This document shows positions 11,264-25,300 of a DNA stretch of 64,000 bases, piece after piece. Below the pieces are notes generated by a model. It searched no databases and had not been told where the DNA came from. It was given only the letters and a program-made list of their open reading frames with translations. The DNA comes from Dichotomocladium elegans. Taxonomy: Eukaryota; Mucoromycota; Mucoromycetes; Mucorales; Lichtheimiaceae. A program made the translations under genes and the position numbers. The DNA lies in the NCBI GenBank assembly GCA_025716815.1, contig JAIXMN010000014.1:124001-188000 (forward strand), given 5' to 3'. Every line of letters starts with the position of its first letter. The stretch's first letter is position 1.

Positions 11264-11874
11264 ATGTCGACCATCGGCCGTACCATTAAGAACGTCGTCA
11301 AAGCGGGTCCTCTCAGCTCCCTTAAGCAGATGAACACCATTGGTGATACCAAGTGGGGTCCTCTTATCGGTATTGACCGCTTCGGCAACAAGTACTTTGA
11401 AAATAATGAAGAAATCTCGGGTGCGTTGATCTGCGTCGAATCACACAACTACACACACATATACACACATACACACAGCAATTTACTATTTTCCGTACAA
11501 TGATTTCTGACTTTTACTATTACGCATTTTCATAACATTATAAAAAGGCCGTGAGCGCTGGGTTGAATTTGCCAGCAGTGAACCCGATAGTGCTGACATT
11601 GACCCTGCATGGTAAGAGTATACGAATAATGTCGAAGAAAAACACAAGCCATCTTAACTGCTTTTCTTTCTTTCTCCAATCCATATTCTCACTCAGGCAC
11701 ATGTGGCTGGCCAGAATCGTCCAGGAACCTCCTACAGAGATGACCTTCAAGCCTCAAAAGTGGTGGGCTCAGCCTACGCCCAACTTCACTGGTACCAAGA
11801 GCTTCTTCAGAACCTACAACACCACCAAGCCCAAGATTGATGCCTGGGAGCCCGTTGTTCGCGCAAGACAGTAA
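11264..11874 (+). CDS. NDUFA12: NADH:ubiquinone oxidoreductase subunit NDUFA12/B17.2, 3 exons
   Basis: Exons 11264-11420, 11548-11611 and 11697-11874 join in frame to 132 aa, typical for B17.2. Family hallmarks are visible: IGDTKWGPLIGIDRFGNKYF, the RERWVEFA block followed by PAWHMWLARI across two splice sites, and the C-terminal PKIDAWEPVVR. This is an accessory subunit of the hydrophilic arm of mitochondrial complex I, made with no classical cleavable presequence. The ATG is preceded directly by an uninterrupted run of 14 A (11250-11263), which would place a poly(A) leader just before the start codon. Confidence 0.93.
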
Positions 11875-12013
11875 AAAAGAAAAAGAAAATAAACTATCAG
11901 ACATACATGCAGTAGAGCAAGAGTATCTCACAGGAACACCAGCAAGTTTATCCAAAGAGAAAGCTACATATTAGATGGGTGAGAGGGAAAGAGAGAAAGA
12001 GATAGAGAGCTAT

Positions 12014-13299
<1,286 letters not shown>

Positions 13300-14136
13300 G
13301 TTTGGGCTCTATAAAGGTAGAGAATGAAATTAAAGGAAAAAAAAAAAGAGAGAGAGAGAGCAAAAGAGAAAAAAAAAGAGAAAAAAAAAAAGAGTTGTCT
13401 GGCGGTCTTGGATTGCTCATGTGGTGCCACAGAGTTGCGGGACTAGTTGCGTTCTTGCATCCATGCAAACCTACGTTTCCAGGGCGATGAAACACACAAC
13501 TCAGCTCGAGTCGTTGTACGTTTTTTTTTCGGGGCGAGGGATCTTTCTTAACGATTAAGTGTTGGGCTGTCACAGAAAGGGGGAAGAGAGGCTGGGAAAA
13601 GGGGAGGGGGGCAATGGATATACCACTGCCCTTCAATAATTTAACAGTAAAAAGAACAATGGATTGCGTGCAAGATGTATCTGGAGCATTAATCAAAATG
13701 ATCAAATGACAAAACGAGACACTCGAGTCCGTCGTTCCATGTTACATTTTTAAGAAGAATTCCTCTCCCACCCGCCATCAGTCCCAGCAGCAACTACGCA
13801 GATTTCGGTAGATAGTTGGCACCTCCTACGTCATTACTCTTTGAGTATTGGTCTGATATATTCGTGAGCCAATTTTTATCTCAAGTTGCTGACGAGGTTT
13901 CCATTTGGTGTGTAGCGCATATTGCTTTGCTTCAAGTGCCGATAGCCAAGCGGAGGAGAGGGAGGGAAATGATTTAGGTACCTCCCCCCTCCAGGCTCGG
14001 TGTTCGGAGAGAAATGGATTCGACAAGGGGGTGGGGGAGGGGTGATGTTTGTATTGCTGGGCGGCAGAACAAAAAAAAACAGCGTAATAAAATTTTTTGG
14101 AGGCACCCTGAGGACAGGTCCCCAACCTCTTGCACA
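13300..14136. promoter_or_regulatory. divergent intergenic region between YPT7 and ATP2
   Basis: The stretch is 837 bp, with A-rich and (GA)n tracts near YPT7 and a G-rich run (GGGGGTGGGGGAGGGG, about 14027-14042) about 100 bp before the ATP2 start. No protein-coding signal is recognised. It must carry the promoters of both genes; I cannot name individual factor sites. Confidence 0.4.
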
Positions 14137-15924
<1,788 letters not shown>

Positions 15925-16061
15925 AAACCTTTGCTGCCCCGTAGTTTAAGAGAAGAAAAAAAAAAAGAGATACGAAATACATTTGTATTTTTTTTTTTTG
16001 TTTGAATATATTGATTTTTTTATTATTATTATTGTTAATGTTACAAGCGGAAATGCCAGAT

Positions 16062-19000
16062 CTATGTTATGGCCTTTGTTTTTGCTCGTTCTAAAAGCGC
16101 ATCCAGTTCTCTGGAATCCTTGCACATGGCGCGAAACCGACTGTCGGGACGGCGGAGGAGCTCTGCAGGCGAGTCGAACTCGACCACGCGGCCCTGGTCG
16201 AGGACCAAGACGCGGTCGTAGTCGATGATGGTATGAAGCCTGTGAGCAATGCAGAGGACGGTGGTGTCCTTGAGTGCGTCATGGATGGTATGCTGGATGG
16301 CGCGGTCGGTGTCGTAGTCGACACCGGCGGTGGCCTCGTCCATGACGATCAGCTTAGTGGATCGGAGGAGTGCGCGGGCCATACAGAGCAGCTGGCGCTG
16401 GCCGTGGGACCAGTTCTGGCCGCCGCCGTCGCTGACGGGCTGATCGAGACGCTGGACGGCTCTCGGGGCCATCTGGACCTGTTGGAGCGCGTGCCAGATC
16501 GCGCCATCGCTGTGCTCGTCGAAGGGATCCAGATTCGACCTCACCGTGCCGCCAAAAAGAGCAGCATCTTGCGGGATCAGCGTGAGGCTCGACCGGAGTC
16601 GGGTCAGGTCCAGCCGAGCGATATCCACCCCATCGAGCGTGATCGTGCCTCGTGAAGCCTCGAGGCAGCGCAGCAGACAGAGACCTAGCGTCGTCTTGCC
16701 AGAGCCTGTGCGCCCCACAACCGCCACCTTCTCCTTGTCGCGGACATCAAAGCTGACGTCGTGCAGCACAGGCGCGGTCGTGTCAGTGTATCGAACCTCC
16801 AGGTTGCGCACAACCAGCACCGCGCTGGAGGGCCACGACGCGGCCGCCGGCACGGTCTGGCCCTGCGGCTCCTGCTCAAGCTCGAGATATTCCTGGATCC
16901 GTTCCACCGCATTCAGATTCATCTCGAGCTGCGTGTATTGGCTTATGACCCAGTACACGTGGCCCAGGAAGCTCCGCGCATACACCAGCGAGATCCCCAC
17001 CAAGCCTGCATCAATGCGGTCTCTGTTCGCCAGCAGCAGAATCGCGGCAAAGAAACCCATCAGCACTCCCGCAGTGTCCATGCGGACCACGAGCCAGCGA
17101 TTGATCATCCATAAGAGGTAGTAAGGAGAGACATAATCATCGAGCTTCTCGTACATAAGCGACAGAAATCGACGCTGCTGGTTGAACGCACGGATCGTGC
17201 TTGTGCCTCCGAGGGTTTCGGTGAAGTGCGAGTAGATCGGCGATCGACTGATCGAATTGATGCGCTTGAGCTCACGGGACGAGCGCAGGTAGAGGAGACC
17301 CATTGCAAAGTAACAAAAAGCTAGGGCAATCACCCACCTCATTTGATAAGATGTACATATGTGTAAAAAAGGACATTTTTACCTGCAACACATGCGACGA
17401 GGACAAATTGAGGCGTGATGGCGCTGATGACAATCGATGACGCGATCATGCCCGTGACACAGTCGACCATGAATCCAGCCGTTCGTGCCATCTGCATATC
17501 CACCACGAGCATGTCCGACCCGAATCGATTCAGAACACGGCCGACGGGTGTTCGGTCAAAGAAGCGGATGGGGGCTCGAATAACACGGTCGAGGAGCTGC
17601 TCAAATAAAGTCTTGGATCCTCGCAACGACCCATAGTGAAGGAGCCCGTTTCGTATCGTATCGCAGACGACGAACACAAGGCACAGAAGCGCGTACACTG
17701 CAATATAGTAGTCAACCGGGACTTGTTCGCCTCGGACGCCAAAGAAGCGTTGGCCTACACGATCCATCACCATCGATGGTTTGGTTACCGGGCCGTTTTC
17801 GCCATCTTCTGCACCATAAGCTGCTGCCCAGTTTCGCAACCACCTAACCACAATTTTTTTTTATTGTTATCGGCCACTCCCCTCTCCTAACCCCATCTCG
17901 CATCTGTTGCCCCCCCCGCCCCGCCCCGCCCCGCCCCGCCCCGCGGGTATACCAGTTCTCGACAAAAACAAGTGTTCTCGAACTCGCAAAGAGCATGCCT
18001 AGCAAAGCCCAGTAAAACCAGCCCCCACATGCTTTGAGATAGATCCAATGCACCTTGAAGTTTACTGCGCCCTGCATTGCGCTCTCGTCTTGCATAAATT
18101 TCTTCCCTGCCAAGTCGTTGTTGTCCTCGTCGTCTTCTTTTTCACTCGCAGCGGGTTTGTCTTGTACGGATGCATTTGACGATGATGATGACGGCGACAG
18201 CAGCAGCGAGAGATATTCTTCTTGGTACCCGGGTGCCTGAAGCAGGTCGCCCTGTTTTTCGAGTTCCGCGACGGGGCCGACTCGAGCCACTTGGCCGTCT
18301 GCGCCCATTTCGACCAAAAAATAGGCGGCGTCCAGGCACAGCTGGACATGGTGTGTGACCATGACCACGGTCCGGCCTAGGAGCAAGTCACCGCAGATGC
18401 AGTGGTCCAGAAGGTGGCGGGACGTCTGGCTATCCACTGCGCTTAGGCAGTCGTCGAGGATCACCGTATGTGCAGAAGAATAGATGGCGCGTGCGAGCGC
18501 GACCCTGCAATCCGATCGGTTATATTTCAGCCCATATACACACACACAAATACCGAGCCTTCCTACAACGTTGTTGTGCGTTCTCTGGTGAGAGTACCTC
18601 TGCTTCTGACCGCCCGACAATGAAATGCCCTTTTCACCGATCTCGGTCCTATCGCCGTCTGCCAAAAGACCAAGATCCGGCAAAAGCGCACACTGGAACA
18701 GCACTTTTCTGTATCGCTCCTTGCTGTAGGGCGAGCCGAATAGGATATTCTCCCGAATCGAGGCCTGGCGTAAGAAGGGTTCCTGAGCAGCATACGCGAC
18801 CACCATCGGCCTGTGCGCAGATCCGGCACATGTGTCCATCTCGCCTAGGAGTGCATGCAGCAGACTCGTCTTGCCGCTTCCGGTAGGTCCTATCACTAGA
18901 CTGAGCTTCCCAACCGGAAAGCTGAATGACTTTGGAACTCGCAACTCGAAGGGCCTTGCAGAAAGGTAAGAAGAAGCCGATGCCGTCCCGGCTCGCTTCA

Positions 19001-19370
19001 GGAGCGGAGCTATCTCGCTGTTTTCATCATTCTCTCTTCCGCCCTTCGACACAGGTTTCGTTGCATCTTCCGCTGCCATCACCGGCCAACAGAATACAGA
19101 CCCATCATCGAATCCAAGGATGTTCGACTGGGATATCGCATTGGACGCCTCTACCTCGGGATCGTCCAGATACGCGGCAATTCGTCGCAGGCTGATAAGC
19201 GTTTCCGTGATAGTACTGATGGCGCTTGGTACAAGCATGATTGGGTATTTTAGCATATCGAATAATGTAATGCTGACAAAGACAACGCTATGTAATATGT
19301 CCTTTAGCCAGATAAGTTCCCCACGCGGTCAGAACAGGTTGTGGGGGATGGGAGCGCGAGAGAAAGAGAG

Positions 19371-19403
<33 letters not shown>

Positions 19404-21399
19404 CCGATGCCCAATAGTTTTACCTAGCTGACAATTCTTGTTGGTCGACCTTCACATACCAGATGAATGCCAACGCTGATACGAGTACGGGAAGGGTCAA
19501 ATATCCGGCGCTCATGATGACATCGAGAGCAAAGGTATGACGGAGCTTCCTGAGCTCGGTCCGTCTTGCTTCCATCACTCTCTTCTTCCAGCCTGATTCC
19601 CACGCTGAATACTTAATCATCCGTATACCCTGGAGCAATTCATTCACAAGCTGATTCCGACGATCTTCTGCTGTGGATAAGGATCCATAGGCATCGCGCA
19701 TTCGATCAGAGAGGTACCACGTCGCCGGAAAGAACACGATCAGCACACCGAGGCCGATGAGGGATGCCGTACCAAGAAGATGATAAAGATACGTCATGGC
19801 AATGATCATTTCAATCGGTCCATTGTAATACATCTATTTCGTTCGAGCGGGGTGGGGAAGAGGTTGGTAACCTTTCGAAAGAACCCCAGCCCATCACTTC
19901 GTATCCGTTGAACGGGAGGAGGAGGAGGAACAAGAAACATTGACTTACATAAATATAACTGGGCAAGTCAGCGATTCGATTTGCATCGACGCTCATCAGG
20001 TTTGTGATCATTCCTGTTTGATCTCTTGCCTCCTTTCTCCTCAAGACCTTTGCATAGATCTCCCCATCGAGCATACACAGCGTTCTCACGTTCCAACGGC
20101 GGCCGATCCAGAGGTGGATCGTGTTGCACAAAAGCCGGACAAGACCTACAAAGAGCATCAACACCACATAGAGGTAGGCCATCTCGACCGAGCTGGTGCG
20201 CTTGTGCTCGAAATACTCGAGGAATTTCTGCTGGCAATAGGGATTGACATAGGCGAAAAGGACCGAGAAGGTCGAGAAGAGGATCTGAACCCAGATGGAT
20301 CCTCTGTTGGCGCGATAGATCCGGCTCACTAGACGACGCGTAGGAGAGGATAAAGTGGACAAGTCTGCATGGGCGATTCTGGAGAGATGCTGAAAGGTCA
20401 GGGCGTACAAATCCTTGGGTTCCAGAGGATGGGAAAACCCATGGACCACCAACGAGTTCACCTATTTCAGGACAAATAAGGTTTCCTGAAACACGTCTTC
20501 TCCTGCTCCTCCTCTCTTACCCACTGGACAACGGCCCAGGAAAATATGCTTGCGGTCGCTTCAGGACTAAGGCGTCGGCCCTGCACCAATCGTCAATCAG
20601 TCCCCACGTCCAACAAGGTAACGTTTCTTTCTTGTCCCCCATTCTCCCCCGCTGTTTACTTGCATTTCGATACACTTTCCCGTCTTTGAGTTCAGCCTCA
20701 TTCAGATTTTTAGGGTTCATCGGTTGAGGAAGGGTCCCGATGAGCACAAACAAAGCAAAACAAACGCAGGCGTACACGACCGACCAGTGCACCGGCATGG
20801 ATTCATATCGGACGGACACATAGAGAGTAAAGGCTGCATCGACGCTGAAGCATCCGTACATGGCCATGAAAAAGTAGATCCAATGTCGGGAGGTATAGAG
20901 ATGATATGGCGGAGTGGCCAGAGCAGCCAGCGAGAGTCCGATCTAGGCCATGGTAAACGCCCCTCCCCCCCACCCACCTTCCGTCAGTTTATTCAATCCT
21001 TTGCGAGGAAAAGATCATGTCACACACACATACCCATGCTATGCAGTAGTGTATGCGCCAAGCATCCACCAGCATACTGTACCAGGCCCATCCGAGGACA
21101 CTCGTCAAGCTCAGCGTCGTCTGGAGGTTTTTTTTAACATGGCCGACATATGTCCCTGATCGGCATTTCGCAAGCTGACTTAAAAAGTCATCTATTTTAT
21201 TATTATTTGAGCATGTCTGGGTGAACGGATGCCGGCCTCGGCTCCACCGTTGACAGGTAATATAAATGACTCCGGATACTAAAGAGATCCACAGCAGGAC
21301 TGCTTGTGTTAAGAGGGAGAAGACGCTTCTAGGCAGGGACAAGATGAGCATTAGAACGGAGACGACCCTGAGATGTTTCTTCAATGTATACCCGGGCAT
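16062..21399 (-). CDS. ABCC-family (MRP/Ycf1/Yor1-like) full-size ABC transporter, multi-exon
   Basis: A full TMD-NBD-TMD-NBD transporter of roughly 1,500 aa. Confident exons, from 3' to 5': 16062-17320, 17383-17843, 17953-18504, 18598-19287, 19424-19833, 19949-20461 and 20521-20580, phases consistent. About two more lie at roughly 20670-20950 and 21033-21399, with one junction (20580-20670) unresolved. NBD1 has Walker A GPTGSGKTS, signature LSGGQKQR (split by an intron) and Walker B VILDDCLSAVDS. NBD2 has Walker A GRTGSGKTT, a signature reading WSHGQRQ and Walker B LIVMDEATAGVD. These pairings, the hydrophobic N-terminal extension and the short NBD1 spacing are ABCC traits. The substrate (glutathione conjugates, bile-acid-like or organic anions) cannot be told from sequence. 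The gene is convergent with ATP2, 137 bp apart. Confidence 0.88.
17913..17946. repeat. (GGGGC)n pentanucleotide tract inside an ABC-transporter intron
   Basis: On the plus strand an eight-C run is followed by about five CCCCG units. In the transcript this becomes G-rich, starting 6 nt after the 5' splice site (GTATAC at about 17952) of the intron 17844-17952. Four or more G-runs with 1-nt loops make it a strong G-quadruplex candidate in the pre-mRNA. Confidence 0.75.
19368..19404. repeat. (TA)n(TG)n microsatellite in an ABC-transporter intron
   Basis: A TATATATATATATATATATG run is followed by TGTGTGTGTG in the intron between exons 19424-19833 and 18598-19287. A (GGA)n tract also lies at 21420-21441, just upstream of the inferred start codon. 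Confidence 0.8.
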
Positions 21400-22382
21400 T
21401 GCGTGTGTGAAGAGAAAGAAAGGAGGAGGAGGAGGAGGAGGACAAGCAATTGGCTGGTGTGTGGATTAAAAATGCCTTAGGACAGTGGCACTATTTGATG
21501 TGCAAGTGTTTCACCTACGACGATCGTCAAACGGAGCCACCACATCCTCACATGTTCCTGTTACTGTCTCAGTCGCTTGAACACACCTTCCCCTCTCCAT
21601 TTGTGGCATTGTGTACGAAAAACCGAGATATCCCTTGCGTCCTTTTGCGACCACACAGCCATTTCTCGATCACTTTCTTTAAGCAGTATCGCGTGAAATC
21701 CTTCTTGCACGTCGACTACGTAGTGCTTGCTTGTCTGTCGTTGGCTCCCCTCCTATTGGATGTCCCCGAGTCTTTTTCCAGTTCAGAGAGAACACGCTGT
21801 GGTTCATTCGCATGCACCGCAAGTGCCTTAATGGGTTTCCAAAGATAGCGCTTTTAAATCATGGACAATATATGTATATATGTACCCGACAAACATCCGC
21901 CTGGAGATCGATATTCCTCATGACCATGCTCGTCCTTTGCTGACCATATCACAAACACCGGTAACTCTGCATGAGATGGCAAACGCGCAATGTGGTGGTT
22001 CTATTTACATAGAAAGAGGATATGGCAATGGGCTGCATTGATCCGCACAACATTTTCGTCATGACTTGTGCTCCAATTTTAGGGGCCCAACCAAAATGAA
22101 AAATATATCGTATATTGCTGCTGCTCTGCCCTCCTGTACCCGAGTATTTCTCGATGTGGAAACGCTATTATTTATCTCGTTTTTCTTTTGTTTCATGCCT
22201 TTCCCAGATGTCACAATTCTTAGAAATGCAACCATCTTGTGTCAGTCGCTCTATTTTCCTTCGTTGACGAGTGATGTAAGATAAAACATGAATAGAGAGA
22301 TAATGGGAAAAGGGAGGGATATTAGGCCTTGTAATGCGTGTATGCGTATGTGTGCGTGTGTGTGTCCGTACAAGAATTTGTT
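21400..22382. other. intergenic between the ABC transporter and the XMAP215-family gene
   Basis: The plus-strand frames here (for example 21450-21848) have no recognisable domain and sit where the ABC promoter and the 3' end of the TOG gene should be. The (GGA)n tract at 21420-21441 is the main feature. A further 5' exon of the transporter cannot be excluded, since MRP-type N-terminal domains vary. Confidence 0.4.
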
Positions 22383-25300
22383 TTAGAACTGCTGCTGTTG
22401 CTGTTGAGATGTTTTCCCGCCGAACTTCTGTTTCAATCTTTGTAGCCGCAGTTTTATCTCCGTAGAGTCATCTATGTCCGTATGTTGCATTAGGTTTTAT
22501 ATACTTCAGTCAGAAAAGCAGCAGTTGTCATTACCTGCATGCATGCTACTTCGGAACCCAGACAAAGACGAAGCACGCTGAAGATCCGGCGAAGGGCGGG
22601 GTTGTTCATTTAAAATAGGTGAAGTGGCAGATGGAGGGGAAGAGTTTCGGGGCGAGACCTGCTGATTAGCAAAATCGGAGCCTGTAGTACCACCACTGCC
22701 GGGAACAGACGCTGCAGAGGCAACCTGTTGCATAGGCACCGCGGAGGAAATGACAGGGGAGGTGGTAGAATGAGCAGATACAGGGCTTGCCATCGAAGGC
22801 GATGAGGATGTTGGCGGTTGCGCGCGAAGGTCATTGTCCTCTGCCGCAAGATTGCTCAGTCCCCGCCTAATATAACTTTGGAAATATTGGCCCGATTGAC
22901 TGAGATGAGTGTTGACTTTGACCTCTGCTAGTGGGTACTTCTTCTGGAACTCATAGAGCTCGACAATGCCCTGAATATGTAAACATGAGGTTTTGGTTCA
23001 AGATACACCATTACTGATATTAACACATACCTGTTTGGTCTGATCTCGCGTCCCAATCTTGACAAAAATTTGTGTCAGTAATTGATTCATCTCATAATCA
23101 GAGAGTCCCCTGTCTGGCTGGGCAGTAGGTTCTTCATCAATCTGCATTGGTTGAATGTCTGATGGCATCGTCTGCTGCCCGGATAATCGATTGATGTGCT
23201 GCTGTTGTTGCACAACGGGTGGTGCAACTGGCATCGTCATATCAGCTGACATATCCATTTGATTATCTCCAGATGGGTATGATGCCATTGATGCTGAACG
23301 GACCATACCATTTGATTTCAGAGATGAGATGGATGACGGCCTACTTATAGAAGAATTACGTGAATGCGCGGAGAAGCGGTTCGAGTTCTCGCTGTAGCCT
23401 AATTGTTGCGATTGTGCGGCGTATTGTCCCGACTGGCGTGTTTGCTGCACCCGCTCCCGCTTGCGGCATGCTTCCAACATGTGATGTAGGTATGGGTATA
23501 CACTGCTCGATTGTGGACTCTCAATCAAAGTTAAATGCTGAAAAATAGAGTCACCCAGACCGTTTACCAATTCCAACAGCAATGTTTTGACAGTTCGAAG
23601 AGGCATCTCACCAAGCGGTACATCTTCAGCGGCCCTACGCTTCCATTCGCCCGGAGGTGTCGCGATGAAGAATTTGTTAATTTCATATAAGAGTTCGTCA
23701 GGATTGAGGACGCCTGAGCGCAAGTTTTCTTGGACCGTTTTCGCCAGCTTCCATAAACACTTCATTGTTAGCTCGGTATATTTCGTCTCTTTTGCATTCG
23801 GGTTATCTCCAGGTCGTAAGCCCGCGGCACACGTTCCGAGAAGTGTGAGCAATGCGCTAATTGTACATGCTTAGTCGCACAGCTTTGTGTAACGCTCAAA
23901 ATGTGGGACACATACCTAAAAGTTGCGTTTCTTTGGCTATTCTCTAGAACCTTGACCATAGCGACATTCAAGGCTTTAGACATCTGCGGGCCGGACTCAA
24001 GCGCAAGCATCTTTTGGTCGAGCAAACGGTGAGCGAGTTCCTCCAGAAGGTGATGGAGTGCATCCTGAGATACAGCCAGTGCAAGATCCCTATTTGAAAA
24101 TAGGAGCACCAGCGCATTGACAAGGTATTTGCAGAGACGCGTTGTTGCTGGCATACGAGGATCAATAGCAGAATATGCCAATCGAACCTGGAGAGTGATG
24201 GCATTGATTAATGCCTCAACATCAGGAAGGACCAACTCTGGTTTTGAATTTAGGATTTTATCCAGCTGCTTTAGCGCATCGATGGAAGGCTGAGGATCTC
24301 CATCCGTGATCTGCGCAATAAGATAGTCCACGATGTATTCACCTCGATCTTGCGGTGCAATCTGTGGCGGAGTTTGATGGGCAGCTGAACGGGGTTGACG
24401 CATTGATGATGGGCCAGGGAGCGTCCGAGGCTCACTGATACCAGTCATTCCAACATTTTCATTCATACGATTGCCATAGTCATCCATTACTTCCTCCATT
24501 GGTTCCGGATCATAGCTGCGTTGCGGTGGAGGTGGAGGTGGAGGTGCTGCTGCTATGCGTTGCTTAGCTGGGCGGGGAAGGCGTGGAAGCTGGCTGACCG
24601 TCGGGAACTCATCCACTTCCATTTCTTCAGCTTCTTGTTTGGCGCGGGCTTCTCGTTCCGCAATAACACTCGCAGATGGTTTGGTGCGCTGATAGAAGAT
24701 TAGATTCAGTCTAGGAGTCGATGTCATTCAATTTACCTTTAAGCGTTCTTCCAGCATTCCTTTTTCTTTTTCACCCATCCTGCTAACGTATTTGTATACA
24801 TTGTCACCCACAAGAATATACGCCTGCGCAATCGCATTGAGCGCTGCATTCCGCACGCCAGCATCACGGTCTCCAATGTGTGTCGCGATCAATGGTAGAG
24901 ATCGATTGGGCAACATGACAGAGATTCCATTGCGTTGTATAAGAGCACCCACTTCTTCAAGACATTCGGCGCGTGCTTTCGCATTTTTGGAGTTAGCTGC
25001 CGAATCCAAGAGGTAATTGAACATCTTGCTGGCAGGATAAATGCGACACATGGCCTTGAGGATATTCCGGATCCTTGTGCGCATGGTTTCTTTGGGATCC
25101 CCGATCTGATATAACATCTTAACATGAGCATAGGCCGAACAATTTGGAGATAAAGGGGATGAGATATCATTACCTTGTTAATCAAGAAAGGCAAGAACGA
25201 GACAGCCTCATATTCGGTCAAATGGTATCCTTCCTCATCCATAATGGCTACCAAGTGGTCCGTCACATCAAGGCATTTTATCAACATACTAGTATTCGTA

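Noticed and set aside
17321..17382. Frameshift between the second membrane domain and NBD2 of the ABC transporter
   Set aside because: Using the acceptor CCCTAG|CTTTTTG in place of the nearer AG restores the frame (VACVA-AFCYFAMG).
17844..17952. Loss of the splice donor by GGGGC expansion, making the ABC gene a pseudogene
   Set aside because: On a second look a GTATAC donor just upstream (AACTG|GTATAC) gives the correct phase with the TTAG acceptor (ENW|WLRNW), so the repeat is simply intronic.
20900..20950. A-box-like TGGCGGAGTGGCC
   Set aside because: It lies within the ABC-transporter coding sequence, with no matching B box at the right distance.
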